Positions 25,652-34,510 of a stretch of DNA of 64,000 nt are shown one piece after another. Each line of letters begins with the position of its first letter. Position 1 is the first letter of the stretch. Under the pieces are notes generated by a model. It did no database searches, was not told the origin of the DNA, and worked only from the letters and a program-made list of their open reading frames with translations. Origin of the DNA: an uncultured Eubacteriales bacterium. GTDB lineage: Bacteria; Bacillota; Clostridia; Oscillospirales; Oscillospiraceae. A program made the position numbers and the translations under genes. Where the stretch lies: the NCBI GenBank assembly GCA_900079765.1, contig LT599017.1, positions 3,486,996 to 3,550,995 on the forward strand. Reading direction: 5' to 3'.

Positions 25652-26782
25652 ATGGAGACTTTCAACGTTGGGACGAAAATCATCTTAGGGGACGGGCTGG
25701 GCACCCTGACGGCGCCGCTGCGCCGGGTGTTCATCGTCACAGACAAATTCATGGCCGAGAGCGGCAAGGTGTCCTACGTGACGGACCGGCTGGGGGAGGG
25801 CGCGGAGCACCGCATCTTCTCCGACGTGCAGGCCGACCCGGACATTGCCACCGTCACCAAGGGGGTGGGGAGCCTGATGGACTTTCAGCCCGATGCGGTG
25901 GTGGCCTTCGGCGGCGGCTCAGCTATCGATGCGGCGAAGGCCATCGTTTTCTTCGCCGCCCGGGAGCGTGACATGCGGGACTGCCCCTTAATTGCCATCC
26001 CCACAACCAGCGGCACAGGATCTGAAGTGAGTAAATTCGCCGTTATCACTGACCGGGAGAAAGAGCTCAAGTATCCCCTGGTGGAAGACAGCCTTCTCCC
26101 CGCCGCCGCAGTGCTGGACGCCCAGCTCACCGCCAGCGTGCCCCCGGCGGTGACCGCGGATACCGGCATCGATGTGCTCACTCACGCCATCGAGGCCTTC
26201 GTCTCCACTTCCGCCAACGACTTCTCCAACGCCGCGGCTGAAAAGGCCATCAAGCTGGTGCGCCGCCACCTGCTCGCCGCCTATGGCGACCCTGCAAACC
26301 TGGAGGCCCGGCAGGGCATGCACAACGCCTCCTGCCTCGCGGGCATCGCCTTCTCAAACGCCGGCCTGGGTCTCAACCACGGTATGGCCCACGCGCTGGG
26401 CGCCCGGTTTCACATCCCCCACGGGCGGGCAAACGGGATATTGCTGCCCTATGTCATGAGTTTTAACGCCGGATGCTCGGAGAGTCTTACTTCCACCGCC
26501 AAGCAGTACGCCCAGATTTCCCGCCTGCTTCGGCTCGACAGCAGCAGTGTCCGCCAGAGCGCACTTAACCTGATCCGCACCGCCCGGCGGTACATGGAGA
26601 AGCTGAGCATCCCCTCCACCATCCAGGCCGCCGGAGTGAGCGGCGCAGAGTTCGAGGCCGAGGTGCGCTCCATGTCTGAGGCGGCGTTGGCCGATCGCTG
26701 CACCGCTACCAACCCGAGAGCCTGCACCGCGGAGGAGATTGAGCGGGTCTTCCACAAAGCCTTTATCGGGAAGCTGCCCTGA
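25652..26782 (+). CDS. eutG: Iron-containing alcohol dehydrogenase of the eut microcompartment
   Basis: 376 residues of the Fe-ADH family: GGGSAIDAAKA near 89-99, PTTSGTGSEVS near 118-128 and the metal-binding histidine region GLNHGMAHALGA(RF)HIPHG. It reduces acetaldehyde from ethanolamine to ethanol and recycles NADH inside the shell. The length and the lack of an AdhE aldehyde domain fit EutG/PduQ. It has its own promoter and EutV-type leader just upstream of the main eut operon, like eutG in Enterococcus. ATG 25652 follows GGAGCAGGGGT. Strong terminator downstream. Confidence 0.92.
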   Translation: METFNVGTKIILGDGLGTLTAPLRRVFIVTDKFMAESGKVSYVTDRLGEGAEHRIFSDVQADPDIATVTKGVGSLMDFQPDAVVAFGGGSAIDAAKAIVFFAARERDMRDCPLIAIPTTSGTGSEVSKFAVITDREKELKYPLVEDSLLPAAAVLDAQLTASVPPAVTADTGIDVLTHAIEAFVSTSANDFSNAAAEKAIKLVRRHLLAAYGDPANLEARQGMHNASCLAGIAFSNAGLGLNHGMAHALGARFHIPHGRANGILLPYVMSFNAGCSESLTSTAKQYAQISRLLRLDSSSVRQSALNLIRTARRYMEKLSIPSTIQAAGVSGAEFEAEVRSMSEAALADRCTATNPRACTAEEIERVFHKAFIGKLP

Positions 26783-26795
26783 GCCCGAGCACGGC

Positions 26796-26830
26796 GCTCC
26801 GCCGCGGGAGATCCCGCGGCGGAGCTTTTT
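26796..26830 (+). terminator. Terminator of eutG
   Basis: 13-bp perfect stem (26796-26808 with 26813-26825) followed by five Ts. It separates eutG from the main eut promoter. Confidence 0.92.
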
Positions 26831-26852
26831 GACTTTTCCATGATATTTGCAA

Positions 26853-26881
26853 TTGACACGGCCATGAAATCCTGCTAAAAT
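26853..26881 (+). promoter_or_regulatory. Promoter of the main eut operon
   Basis: TTGACA (26853-26858), 17-bp spacer, TAAAAT (26876-26881), close to consensus. Start near 26888 gives a leader of about 240 bases to eutS. Confidence 0.85.
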
Positions 26882-26931
26882 AGACAAAGGAAAACGGAAA
26901 ACAGGCAAAACATTACAGCATAACAAGCGGA

Positions 26932-26982
26932 TGGCACGACGCTAGTGCTGCTCGCCGGACAACCTCATGAGCGACGGAGCTC
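26932..26982 (+). promoter_or_regulatory. EutV (ANTAR) tandem-hairpin site in the eutS leader
   Basis: P1: TGGCAC / GTGCTG (26932-26937, 26945-26950) closing the 7-base loop GACGCTA. P2: GAGC / GCTC (26969-26972, 26979-26982) closing hexaloop GACGGA. The P2 string AGCGACGGAGCTC differs from the Enterococcus consensus as I recall it (AGCAANGRRGCUY) only at loop position 1. The 3' arm of P2 lies in the 5' arm of the next terminator. Confidence 0.75.
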
Positions 26983-27024
26983 CCAAGAATTTCATGCAAC
27001 TATGGAATTCTAGGGGCTTTTTTG
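26978..27024 (+). terminator. Leader terminator upstream of eutS
   Basis: Two-part stem: AGCTCC pairs with GGGGCT, and AGAATTTCAT (26986-26995) with ATGGAATTCT (27002-27011), loop of 6, followed by six Ts (27018-27023). It is placed about 100 bp before eutS and overlapped by hairpin P2, so readthrough should need EutV. Confidence 0.88.
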
Positions 27025-27125
27025 TATTCTTGGGGTATGTCTTTTCTTCCAGCCCGGCAGCGTGAGGAGAGCGCGGCGCGGTTCATTCTGTGCAAGCCCT
27101 GTGCTTGAGTAAGGAGTGTGCCATC

Positions 27126-27476
27126 TTGATCGAACTTGACGAGAAGAAACGCATTATACAGGAATTCGTCCCCGGCAAGCAGGTCACGCTGGCCCACGTC
27201 ATAGCAAATCCAAACGAAGACCTGTACGCAAAGCTGGGCCTGATCGACGTCGCGGGCGCCATCGGCATCTTCACTATCACCCCCAGCGAGGCCGCCATGA
27301 TCGCCGCCGACGTGGCGACGAAGGCCGCCAACGTCTCCATTGGTTTCGTGGACCGCTTCAACGGTTCCCTGGTCATCACCGGGGACGTTTCCGCCGTGCA
27401 GGCGGCCCTCACCGAGGTCATGAACGTCCTGTGCGTGTCCATGGGCTTTGCCTCAGCGCCCATCACAAAGACCTGA
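27126..27476 (+). CDS. eutS: Microcompartment shell protein EutS
   Basis: 116 residues from the TTG at 27126, which lies 9 bases after AAGGAG. The protein is then colinear with EutS ([20 protein letters not shown] near the start). One BMC domain of the circularly permuted EutS/PduU type, forming bent or flat hexamers in the shell facets. First gene of the main operon, downstream of the EutV-controlled leader. An upstream frame extension of 12 codons precedes the ribosome site and was rejected. Confidence 0.94.
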   Translation: MIELDEKKRIIQEFVPGKQVTLAHVIANPNEDLYAKLGLIDVAGAIGIFTITPSEAAMIAADVATKAANVSIGFVDRFNGSLVITGDVSAVQAALTEVMNVLCVSMGFASAPITKT

Positions 27477-27478
27477 GC

Positions 27479-27922
27479 ATGGAAAGAAAAAAGCGAATCA
27501 TCCTCATTGGACGCTCCGCCGCGGGAAAGACTACTCTCTGCCAGCGCATCAACAACGAGGAATTAAAATACCACAAGACCCAGACAGTGCAGATCGTCAA
27601 CCAGAGCATGATAGACACACCGGGCGAATACTTGGAGCGCCGCTATTTCCGCGGCGCGCTCATGGTGACTGCGACGGATGCGGACATCATCGTACTGGTG
27701 CAGGACGCGACGGAGAACGGGAGCATGTTCCCGCCCGCGTATACCAGCTCATTCGCAAAGCCCTCGGTGGGCGTTGTGACAAAAAAGGATCTGGCCACGC
27801 CCCAGCAGGTGGAGAACGCGAAGAAATACCTGAAGGCGGCGGGCGCGGGCGAGCTTTTTGTCGTCAGCAGCTTTACGGGCGAAGGCGTGGACGCGCTGGT
27901 CAGGCACCTGGATTTTCTCTGA
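27479..27922 (+). CDS. eutP: Ethanolamine utilization GTPase-like protein EutP
   Basis: 147 residues with a P-loop GRSAAGKTT at 11-19, DTPGEY (Walker B/G3-like) and TKKDLA (G4-like). EutP/PduV proteins are Ras-like ATPases/GTPases of microcompartment operons, and acetate kinase activity has been reported for EutP. ATG 27479 starts 2 bp after the eutS stop, so the two are coupled. Confidence 0.93.
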   Translation: MERKKRIILIGRSAAGKTTLCQRINNEELKYHKTQTVQIVNQSMIDTPGEYLERRYFRGALMVTATDADIIVLVQDATENGSMFPPAYTSSFAKPSVGVVTKKDLATPQQVENAKKYLKAAGAGELFVVSSFTGEGVDALVRHLDFL

Positions 27923-27939
27923 AGTCAGGAGGGGACCAC

Positions 27940-28524
27940 ATGGACAAGGGCGAGCTGCGCGTCATCATTGCGGACGACGAGCCGATCACCAGGATGGACT
28001 TAAAGGAGCTGCTGACCGAGGAGGGCTACACAGTGCTCACCGAGGTATCGGACGGATTCGACGCGGTGGAAAACTGTAAAATGTACCACCCGGACCTGGT
28101 GCTATTAGACATCAAAATGCCGTTCCTGGACGGCCTGTCCGCCGCCAAGATCATCTATGACGAGGACTTGGCCGACACCATCATCATGCTCACTGCCTAC
28201 AGTGAGCGGGAATTTATCGAGCAGGCAAAGAGCTACGGGGTCGGCGGCTATCTGGTAAAGCCCATCGACGAGAAATCCCTGGTCCCCAACATCGAGCTGG
28301 CCGTGGCCCGCAGCCGGGAGATGAAACAGCTGCGCAAGGACATGGCGAAGGTCACCGAGCGGCTGGAAAACCGGAGCATTATCGAAAAGGCCAAGGGCCA
28401 GGTCATGGCCGAGCAGAACATGACCGAGCAGGAGGCATATGACTATATCAGAAAGCTCAGCCAGGCAAAAAATCTGTCCATGCGCCGGGTCGCGGAAATC
28501 ATCCTCGTAAAGTGCGGGGCATAG
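27940..28524 (+). CDS. eutV: ANTAR-domain response regulator EutV
   Basis: 194 residues from ATG 27940 (AGGAGGGG upstream). Receiver domain with acidic DDE at 12-14 and phospho-acceptor Asp57 (VLLDIKM), then a coiled linker and a C-terminal ANTAR RNA-binding domain at about 135-190 (IIEKAKGQVMAEQNMTEQEA, ending MRRVAEIIL). Phosphorylated by EutW in response to ethanolamine, EutV binds tandem hairpins and prevents leader termination. Its targets here would be the sites before eutG, eutS and eutA and the orphan RNA after eutQ. The sites share a loop-position-1 G, so the ANTAR surface may differ from that of Enterococcus. Confidence 0.97.
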   Translation: MDKGELRVIIADDEPITRMDLKELLTEEGYTVLTEVSDGFDAVENCKMYHPDLVLLDIKMPFLDGLSAAKIIYDEDLADTIIMLTAYSEREFIEQAKSYGVGGYLVKPIDEKSLVPNIELAVARSREMKQLRKDMAKVTERLENRSIIEKAKGQVMAEQNMTEQEAYDYIRKLSQAKNLSMRRVAEIILVKCGA

Positions 28525-28527
28525 GAT

Positions 28528-29952
28528 ATGGACATCATCTGGCATCTGTGCAGGAAATACACCGACCTCTCGGACGAGGAAATCCGCATAATCGAGAATA
28601 TGTCCAACATCCTCCAGCCCTTGGCGAACCTGGAGGACGCGGATATTTTTATCGACTGCCCCGGACGGGACGGGGACGCCATCGTGGTGGCCGAGGCAAA
28701 GCCCGCCGATGTGCCGTCCTCCTACAAGAAGACCGTGGTGGGCCTGCTCGCCAAGCCCGAGAATGAGCCCGCCGTGGCCCGGACCTTCCGGCTGGGCGTG
28801 GGTACCAAACAGATGAAAGCCATCACCCAGGAAAACGGCAGCACCATCCAGTCGGTGGAGCCTATTCGCAGCGGCAGCCGCATCATCGGCGTGCTGATCC
28901 GGGAAAAGCGGGTGGATGAACAGCGGCAGGTCAGCGAGCGCATCCACTTCTCCCAGCAGAGCTATGAGACCATCGCGAACGCCCTGGCCCACATGGCGTC
29001 GGACAACAACTGGCTAACGGAGTGCATAGACGAAGCCCTTCTCATGGTAAGCCACGATGGGCTGGTCACCTTCCGCAACTCCCTGGCCCGGGACCTCTAC
29101 CAGACGCTGGGGTACATAGAAGACGTGCTGGGCCAGCCCTTTGCCAACATCCGCCTGGTGGAGTCGGAGGCCGGTACAGAGGAGCTGGGCGGGTACTCCT
29201 ACGTGGAGACCACCGTGGGCCGCAAGGTGCTCAACATCAAACGCATCCAGCTGGACGCACCGGACATGGCCTTCGCCGTCATCATGCGGGACGTGACCTG
29301 GCGGCGGGAGCAGGAGAAGGCTCTCATTTTAAAATCGGTGGCCATCAAGGAGATGCACCACCGGGTGAAGAACAACCTACAAACCATCGCAAGCCTCCTG
29401 CGCCTGCAGATGCGCCGCACCGACAGTGAAGAGACCCGACAGGTATTGGGCGAGAGCATGAACCGTATCCTCTCCATTGCCAGTACCCACGAATTGTTGG
29501 CCCAGAGCGGCGTGGACGAGGTAATGATCGGCGAGGTCATCCTCAACATTAAAAACAACACCATGCGCTACTTCGCAAACCCCCACTACCAGGTAGCTAT
29601 CACCCTGGAGGGGGACGATTTCAAGGTGGACTCCGACATCGCCACCTCGGTGGCGCTCATCATCAACGAGCTGCTGCAGAATTCCCTGAAGTATGCATTC
29701 CAGCACACCGAAAGCGGACAGGTCCGCATCGTGGTTAGCCAAGGGGAGCTCTACTCCCGCATCCAGGTCATCGACAACGGCGGCGGCTTTGACGTGAACA
29801 ACACAGAGCGAAACCGCCTGGGCCTGTCCATCGTGCAAACGCTGGTGAAAGATAAGCTCCGCGGAACGCTGGAGATCGAGTCGAGTCCCGATGGGACGTG
29901 CGCCACCTTTGACTTTAAAAACCAAATCATCGAGGCCGCCGACGTGACGTAG
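28528..29952 (+). CDS. eutW: Ethanolamine-sensing histidine kinase EutW
   Basis: 474 residues, no membrane helices. N-terminal sensor region (about 1-165), a PAS-like middle (165-260), then a HisKA_2 dimerisation domain with EMHHRVKNNLQ at 275-285 (phospho-His 277/278) and HATPase_c (NELLQNSLKYAF, DNGGGF). EutW senses ethanolamine in the cytosol and phosphorylates EutV. It starts 3 bp after eutV. Its stop codon lies inside the P1 hairpin of the eutA antitermination site. Confidence 0.95.
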   Translation: MDIIWHLCRKYTDLSDEEIRIIENMSNILQPLANLEDADIFIDCPGRDGDAIVVAEAKPADVPSSYKKTVVGLLAKPENEPAVARTFRLGVGTKQMKAITQENGSTIQSVEPIRSGSRIIGVLIREKRVDEQRQVSERIHFSQQSYETIANALAHMASDNNWLTECIDEALLMVSHDGLVTFRNSLARDLYQTLGYIEDVLGQPFANIRLVESEAGTEELGGYSYVETTVGRKVLNIKRIQLDAPDMAFAVIMRDVTWRREQEKALILKSVAIKEMHHRVKNNLQTIASLLRLQMRRTDSEETRQVLGESMNRILSIASTHELLAQSGVDEVMIGEVILNIKNNTMRYFANPHYQVAITLEGDDFKVDSDIATSVALIINELLQNSLKYAFQHTESGQVRIVVSQGELYSRIQVIDNGGGFDVNNTERNRLGLSIVQTLVKDKLRGTLEIESSPDGTCATFDFKNQIIEAADVT

Positions 29953-29986
29953 CGCCGGGGGGCGAGGAAAAAGAGCGCCGAAGCTC
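29939..29986 (+). promoter_or_regulatory. EutV (ANTAR) tandem-hairpin site between eutW and eutA
   Basis: P1: CCGACGT / GCGCCGG (29939-29945, 29952-29958; one A-C mismatch, one wobble) closing hexaloop GACGTA and including the eutW stop codon. P2: GAGC / GCTC (29973-29976, 29983-29986) closing hexaloop GCCGAA. The linker is 14 bases, the same as in the eutG leader. P2 overlaps the terminator that follows. Confidence 0.65.
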
Positions 29987-30024
29987 GGATGCAGGGGTAC
30001 CCCTGCGCCCGGGCTTCTTTTTTT
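29980..30024 (+). terminator. Internal operon terminator between eutW and eutA
   Basis: Long stem (29980-29996 with 30001-30017, one mismatch and two wobbles) ending in seven Ts, located within an otherwise continuous operon. Constitutive termination here would shut off eutA onwards, so it is presumably conditional on EutV. Confidence 0.88.
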
Positions 30025-30047
30025 CTTTCACGGACTCTGGAAAGCAG

Positions 30048-31487
30048 GTGAATCCATTGCATGAAGTAATTTTATCGGTGGGCATCGACATAGGGACTTC
30101 CACAACGCAGCTGATTTTCAGCCGCCTTACCATCGAGAACCGGGCCACCAGCTACACCGTGCCCCGGATCGACATCGTGGACAAGGAAGTTATCTACCGC
30201 AGCAACATCTATTTCACGCCCCTCAAGTCGGCCACCGAGATCGACGCCGAGGCCGTCAAGCGCATCGTGCGGGAGGAGTACAAGGCCGCGGGCATGACCC
30301 CCGGCGACCTTCGTACCGGCGCCGTCATCATCACCGGTGAGACTGCCCGGAAGGAGAACGCCAACGACGTTCTGGAGGCCCTGTCCGACTTGGCCGGGGA
30401 TTTTGTAGTCGCCACGGCGGGGCCGGACCTGGAGTCCGTCCTCTCCGCCCGGGGCGCGGGTGCCGACGCCCTCTCCACCGAGAAACGCACGGTGGTGGCC
30501 AACCTGGACGTGGGCGGCGGCACCAGCAACATCGCCCTCTACGAGAAGGGCGTTCTGCGGGGGACCTGCTGCCTGGACATCGGCGGACGATTAATCAAGG
30601 TAGACGGGGGCCGCATCACCTATGTCTACTCCAAGATCCAAGCCCTGGCGCAGAAACACGGCATCTCTGTCGCAGCGGGGGACCGGGCCGACCCCGAAAA
30701 GCTTTACGCCATATGCCGCCTGATGGCGGCGCACCTAGCCCAGGCCCTGCATCTGGCGCCCCCCGACGGTGAACACGCGGGGCTTTACACCAACTCCGGC
30801 AAGCCCCTGCCCGAAAGCCCCAGGGCGCGAGCCGTGACTTACTCTGGGGGCGTGGCCGACTGCGTGTACCAGCCCCCCGAGGGGGATGTGTTCCGCTATG
30901 GGGACATCGGCGTCCTGCTGGGCAGGGCCATTCGGGAAGACCCGGACTTAAACCGCGTCGAGCGCTGCCAGGCGATCGAGACCATCCGGGCCACGGTGGT
31001 TGGCGCGGGGACCCACACCACCGAGGTGAGCGGAAGCACCATCCGGTACGACCGGAAGGATCTCCCCCTCAAGAACGTCCCCATTCTCAAGGTGTCCGAG
31101 GAAGATGAGGCGTCGCTGGAGACGCTAAAAGCTTCCATTCTTCATCAAATGCCGCTGTATATGCCTGAGGGTAAGGTGGAGCAAATTGCCATCGCCTTTA
31201 CCGGAGAAAAGCGCACCAGCTTTGCGGACATTCAGGCTTTGGCAGCGGCGGTCACAGAAAGCGCGAAGGAGGTGATCCGAAGTAAGCATCCCTTGGTCGT
31301 TGTGGTGGAAAACGATATCGGCAAAGTTCTGGGCAACGCGCTCAACGTACTCCTGCAAAACGAGAAGAGCGTTATCTGCATCGATGGCATCAAGACTCTC
31401 AGCGGCGACTACATCGATATCGGCGAGCCCATCGCGGGCGGGCAGGTTCTGCCCGTCGTGATCAAGACCTTGATCTTCAATTCCTAG
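30048..31487 (+). CDS. eutA: Ethanolamine ammonia-lyase reactivase EutA
   Basis: 479 residues of the EutA family: actin-like ATPase core with VGIDIGTSTTQLIFSRL at the N-terminus, ITGETARKEN and LDVGGGTSNIALY. EutA releases damaged cobalamin from EutBC and reloads it with adenosylcobalamin using ATP. The start could be GTG 30048 or TTG 30057, the latter better spaced from AGGTGA. The encoded protein differs by only three residues. It is the first gene after the internal EutV-type terminator. Confidence 0.95.
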   Translation: MNPLHEVILSVGIDIGTSTTQLIFSRLTIENRATSYTVPRIDIVDKEVIYRSNIYFTPLKSATEIDAEAVKRIVREEYKAAGMTPGDLRTGAVIITGETARKENANDVLEALSDLAGDFVVATAGPDLESVLSARGAGADALSTEKRTVVANLDVGGGTSNIALYEKGVLRGTCCLDIGGRLIKVDGGRITYVYSKIQALAQKHGISVAAGDRADPEKLYAICRLMAAHLAQALHLAPPDGEHAGLYTNSGKPLPESPRARAVTYSGGVADCVYQPPEGDVFRYGDIGVLLGRAIREDPDLNRVERCQAIETIRATVVGAGTHTTEVSGSTIRYDRKDLPLKNVPILKVSEEDEASLETLKASILHQMPLYMPEGKVEQIAIAFTGEKRTSFADIQALAAAVTESAKEVIRSKHPLVVVVENDIGKVLGNALNVLLQNEKSVICIDGIKTLSGDYIDIGEPIAGGQVLPVVIKTLIFNS

Positions 31488-31517
31488 AATGAGAAAGCAT
31501 ACGAGAGGTGAAGTAGC

Positions 31518-32888
31518 ATGATCCTGAAAACAAAGCTGTTTGGCCACGTCTATGAGTTCAAGTCCGTCCGCGAAGTCATGGCCAAGGCCAACGAGGAAAA
31601 ATCCGGCGACAAGCTGGCAGGCATTGCCGCCGAATCCGCGGAGGAGAGAATCGCCGCGAAGGTAGTTCTGTCCCATCTGACACTGAACGACCTGCGCAAC
31701 AATCCCGCCGTCCCCTACGAGCAGGATGAGGTGACGCGCATCATTCAGGACGCTGTCAACGAGACCATCTTTAACGATTTTAAAAACATGACGGTGGCCG
31801 AATTCCGCGAATGGCTGCTGGACGTCCGCACCACGCCCGAGATGATCCGCCGGGCTTCCCGGGGCATCACCTCCGAGATCGTCGCCGGCGTGTGCAAGCT
31901 GATGAGCAACCTGGACCTCATCTATGGCGCTAAGAAGATGCGCGTGACGGCCCACTGCAACACCACCATCGGTCTGCCCGGCACCTTCTCCGCCCGCCTC
32001 CAGCCCAACCACACCACCGACGACCCCAAGGGCATCATTGCCTCCGTGATGGAGGGCCTAAGCCTGGGTTGCGGCGACGCCGTCATCGGCCTGAACCCCG
32101 TGGATGACAGTGTGGAGAGCGTGGCACGCATCCTCAAGATGTTTGATGAATTCAAGAACAAGTGGGACATCCCCACTCAGATCTGTGTGTTGGCCCACGT
32201 CACCACCCAGACCGCCGCTGCCAAGCAGTTCGGCGCGCCCCTCGATTTGATGTTCCAGTCCATCGCCGGCAGCCAGAAGGGCAACGAGGCCTTCGGCCTG
32301 ACCGCCGAAATGCTGGATGAGGGCCGGGCCACCATGCTCTCACGCGGCACCTGCACCGGGCCAAACGTGATGTACTTCGAGACGGGGCAGGGCTCCGAGC
32401 TCTCCTCCGAGGCGCACCACGGCTGGGACCAGGTAACGATGGAAGCCCGTTGCTACGGTTTTGCCAAGCGCTATCAGCCCTTCCTGGTAAACACGGTGGT
32501 CGGCTTTATCGGGCCCGAGTACCTGTACGACTCCAAGCAGGTCACTCGCGCCGGTCTGGAGGACCACTTCATGGGCAAGCTCACCGGTATCCCCATGGGC
32601 TGCGACGCGTGCTACACCAACCACATGAAGACCGACCAGAACGACATTGAGAACCTGGCCACCCTGCTGGTGGCCGCGGGCTGCAACTACATCATGGGTG
32701 TGCCCCAGGGCGACGACTGCATGCTGATGTACCAGTGCACCGGATACCATGAGGCCGCCGCCCTGCGCGAGGTCTTCGGCCTGCGTCCCATCCACGAGTT
32801 CGACATGTGGCTGGAGAAGATGGGCTTCTCCGAAAACGGCAAGCTGACCCCCAAGGCGGGCGACGCTTCCGTATTTCTGAAGCGATAA
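31518..32888 (+). CDS. eutB: Ethanolamine ammonia-lyase large subunit EutB
   Basis: 456 residues. The catalytic barrel that, with adenosylcobalamin bound at the EutC interface, splits ethanolamine into acetaldehyde and ammonia by a radical mechanism. Family segments HCNTTIGLPGTFSARLQPNH, LNPVDDS, SIAGSQKGNEAFG and GCDACYTNHMKTDQND are intact. Start ATG 31518, ribosome site GAGAGGTG. Directly followed by eutC. Confidence 0.98.
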   Translation: MILKTKLFGHVYEFKSVREVMAKANEEKSGDKLAGIAAESAEERIAAKVVLSHLTLNDLRNNPAVPYEQDEVTRIIQDAVNETIFNDFKNMTVAEFREWLLDVRTTPEMIRRASRGITSEIVAGVCKLMSNLDLIYGAKKMRVTAHCNTTIGLPGTFSARLQPNHTTDDPKGIIASVMEGLSLGCGDAVIGLNPVDDSVESVARILKMFDEFKNKWDIPTQICVLAHVTTQTAAAKQFGAPLDLMFQSIAGSQKGNEAFGLTAEMLDEGRATMLSRGTCTGPNVMYFETGQGSELSSEAHHGWDQVTMEARCYGFAKRYQPFLVNTVVGFIGPEYLYDSKQVTRAGLEDHFMGKLTGIPMGCDACYTNHMKTDQNDIENLATLLVAAGCNYIMGVPQGDDCMLMYQCTGYHEAAALREVFGLRPIHEFDMWLEKMGFSENGKLTPKAGDASVFLKR

Positions 32889-32903
32889 GGAGGGGCGTAA
32901 ATT

Positions 32904-33785
32904 ATGGACGAGAAAGATTTAAGGAGCATCATTGAGCAGGTGCTCAGCGAGATGAACGTAACGGGCGCGAAAGCCCCCGGTGCCGCGGCGCCCGCGGCAG
33001 CTCAGGCCTCACAGGTCGAGGATGGCTGCATCCCCGACATTACCGAGGTGGACATCCGCAAGCAGTATCTGGTTGAGAATCCCGAGCACGGCGAAGAGTA
33101 TGCCGAACTCAAGTTTAACGCCCCCTGCCGCCTGGGCATCGGCAAGGCCGGCGCACGGTATAAGACCGATCCCCAGCTTCAGTTCCGCGCCGCTCACTCC
33201 GCAGCTCAGGATGCCGTCTTCAATGACGTGGACGAGGCCTTCCTGGAGAAGATGAACCTGTGGATCGTCCAGACCCAGTGTGACAGCAAGGACACCTTCC
33301 TCACCCGTCCGGACCTTGGCCGCAAGCTGAGCAGCGAGGCCGTGGCCACCATCAAGGAGAAGTGCAAGAAGAGCCCCACCGTCCAGGTCTACGTAGCTGA
33401 CGGCCTATCCGCCGCCGCCGTGGCCGCCAACATCGGCGATCTCCTGCCCGCTATCCTGCAGGGCCTGCAGAGCTACAAGATCGACGTGGGCACACCCTTC
33501 TTCGTGAAGTACGGCCGCGTGGGCGTGATGGACGAGATCTCCGAGCTGCTGGACGCCGATATCACCTGCACCCTGATCGGCGAACGGCCCGGCCTCATCA
33601 CCGCCGAGTCCATGTCCGCCTACATCGTCTACAAGGCCACCGTGGGCATGCCCGAGGCCCGGCGCACCGTGGTATCCAACATCCACCGCGCGGGCACCAT
33701 CCCCGCCGAGGCCGGCGCCCACATCGCTGAGATCATCAAGATCATGCTGGAGAAGAAAGCCAGCGGCACCGATCTGAAACTGTAA
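32904..33785 (+). CDS. eutC: Ethanolamine ammonia-lyase small subunit EutC
   Basis: 293 residues. Residues 1-17 (MDEKDLRSIIEQVLSEM) form a short amphipathic helix followed by an Ala/Pro linker to about 37, the usual encapsulation-peptide layout that targets the lyase to the shell interior. The remainder is the EutC domain that binds the cobalamin nucleotide side (FFVKYGRVGVMDEISELLDA, LIGERPGL). Starts 15 bp after eutB. Confidence 0.97.
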   Translation: MDEKDLRSIIEQVLSEMNVTGAKAPGAAAPAAAQASQVEDGCIPDITEVDIRKQYLVENPEHGEEYAELKFNAPCRLGIGKAGARYKTDPQLQFRAAHSAAQDAVFNDVDEAFLEKMNLWIVQTQCDSKDTFLTRPDLGRKLSSEAVATIKEKCKKSPTVQVYVADGLSAAAVAANIGDLLPAILQGLQSYKIDVGTPFFVKYGRVGVMDEISELLDADITCTLIGERPGLITAESMSAYIVYKATVGMPEARRTVVSNIHRAGTIPAEAGAHIAEIIKIMLEKKASGTDLKL

Positions 33786-33805
33786 GAGTAGGGAGGAAAA
33801 CTACC

Positions 33806-34456
33806 ATGAAAAGAGATCCATTACCCGCACACGTCCTGGCAACCCGCCTGATCCCCAACGTCGCCCCCGACATGGCCAAGGAATTCGGCCTCACCCCCGA
33901 CCAGAAGTCTCTTGCCATCATCACCGCCGACAGCGATGACGTGACCTACACCGCCCTGGATGAAGCCACCAAGAAGGCCGACGTCAAGGTGGTCTACGCC
34001 AAGAGTTTCTACGCTGGCGCCGCCAATGCCAACACTAAGCTGGCCGGCGAGATCATCGGTATCCTGGCCGGGCCCAACCCCGCCGAGGTCCGCGCCGGGC
34101 TGGAGGCCTGTGTGGACACCATCGAGAACGTTGCCCACTTCATCTCCGCCAATGAAGACGATTCCATCTGCTACTACGCCCACTGCATCTCCCGCACCGG
34201 CTCCTACCTGTCCGCCGGTGCCGGTATCGAGGAGGGCGAGGCCCTGGCTTACCTCATCGCTCCGCCCCTGGAGGCCATGTACGCCGTCGATGCCGCGCTG
34301 AAGGCTGCCGACGTGCGGATGTGCGTACTGTACACCCCTCCCTCCGAGACCAACTTCGGCGGCGCGCTGCTCACCGGCAGCCAGTCCGCCTGCAAGTCGG
34401 CCTGCGACGCCTTCGCCGCCGCCGTTGAGTCCGTCGCCGACCAGCCGAAAATCTGA
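33806..34456 (+). CDS. eutL: Trimeric shell protein EutL
   Basis: 216 residues, two BMC domains in tandem, typical of EutL, which forms a pseudohexameric trimer with a gated pore that can bind ethanolamine. It begins PLPAHVLATRLIPNVAPDMA-like, a classic EutL N-terminus. ATG 33806 follows GGGAGGAAAACTACC. Downstream of eutC with 20 bp spacing. Confidence 0.96.
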   Translation: MKRDPLPAHVLATRLIPNVAPDMAKEFGLTPDQKSLAIITADSDDVTYTALDEATKKADVKVVYAKSFYAGAANANTKLAGEIIGILAGPNPAEVRAGLEACVDTIENVAHFISANEDDSICYYAHCISRTGSYLSAGAGIEEGEALAYLIAPPLEAMYAVDAALKAADVRMCVLYTPPSETNFGGALLTGSQSACKSACDAFAAAVESVADQPKI

Positions 34457-34510
34457 CGGTACGATGACACGCCCCGCGCCTAAACACGGGGACGATGAAC
34501 GGAGGTACTT

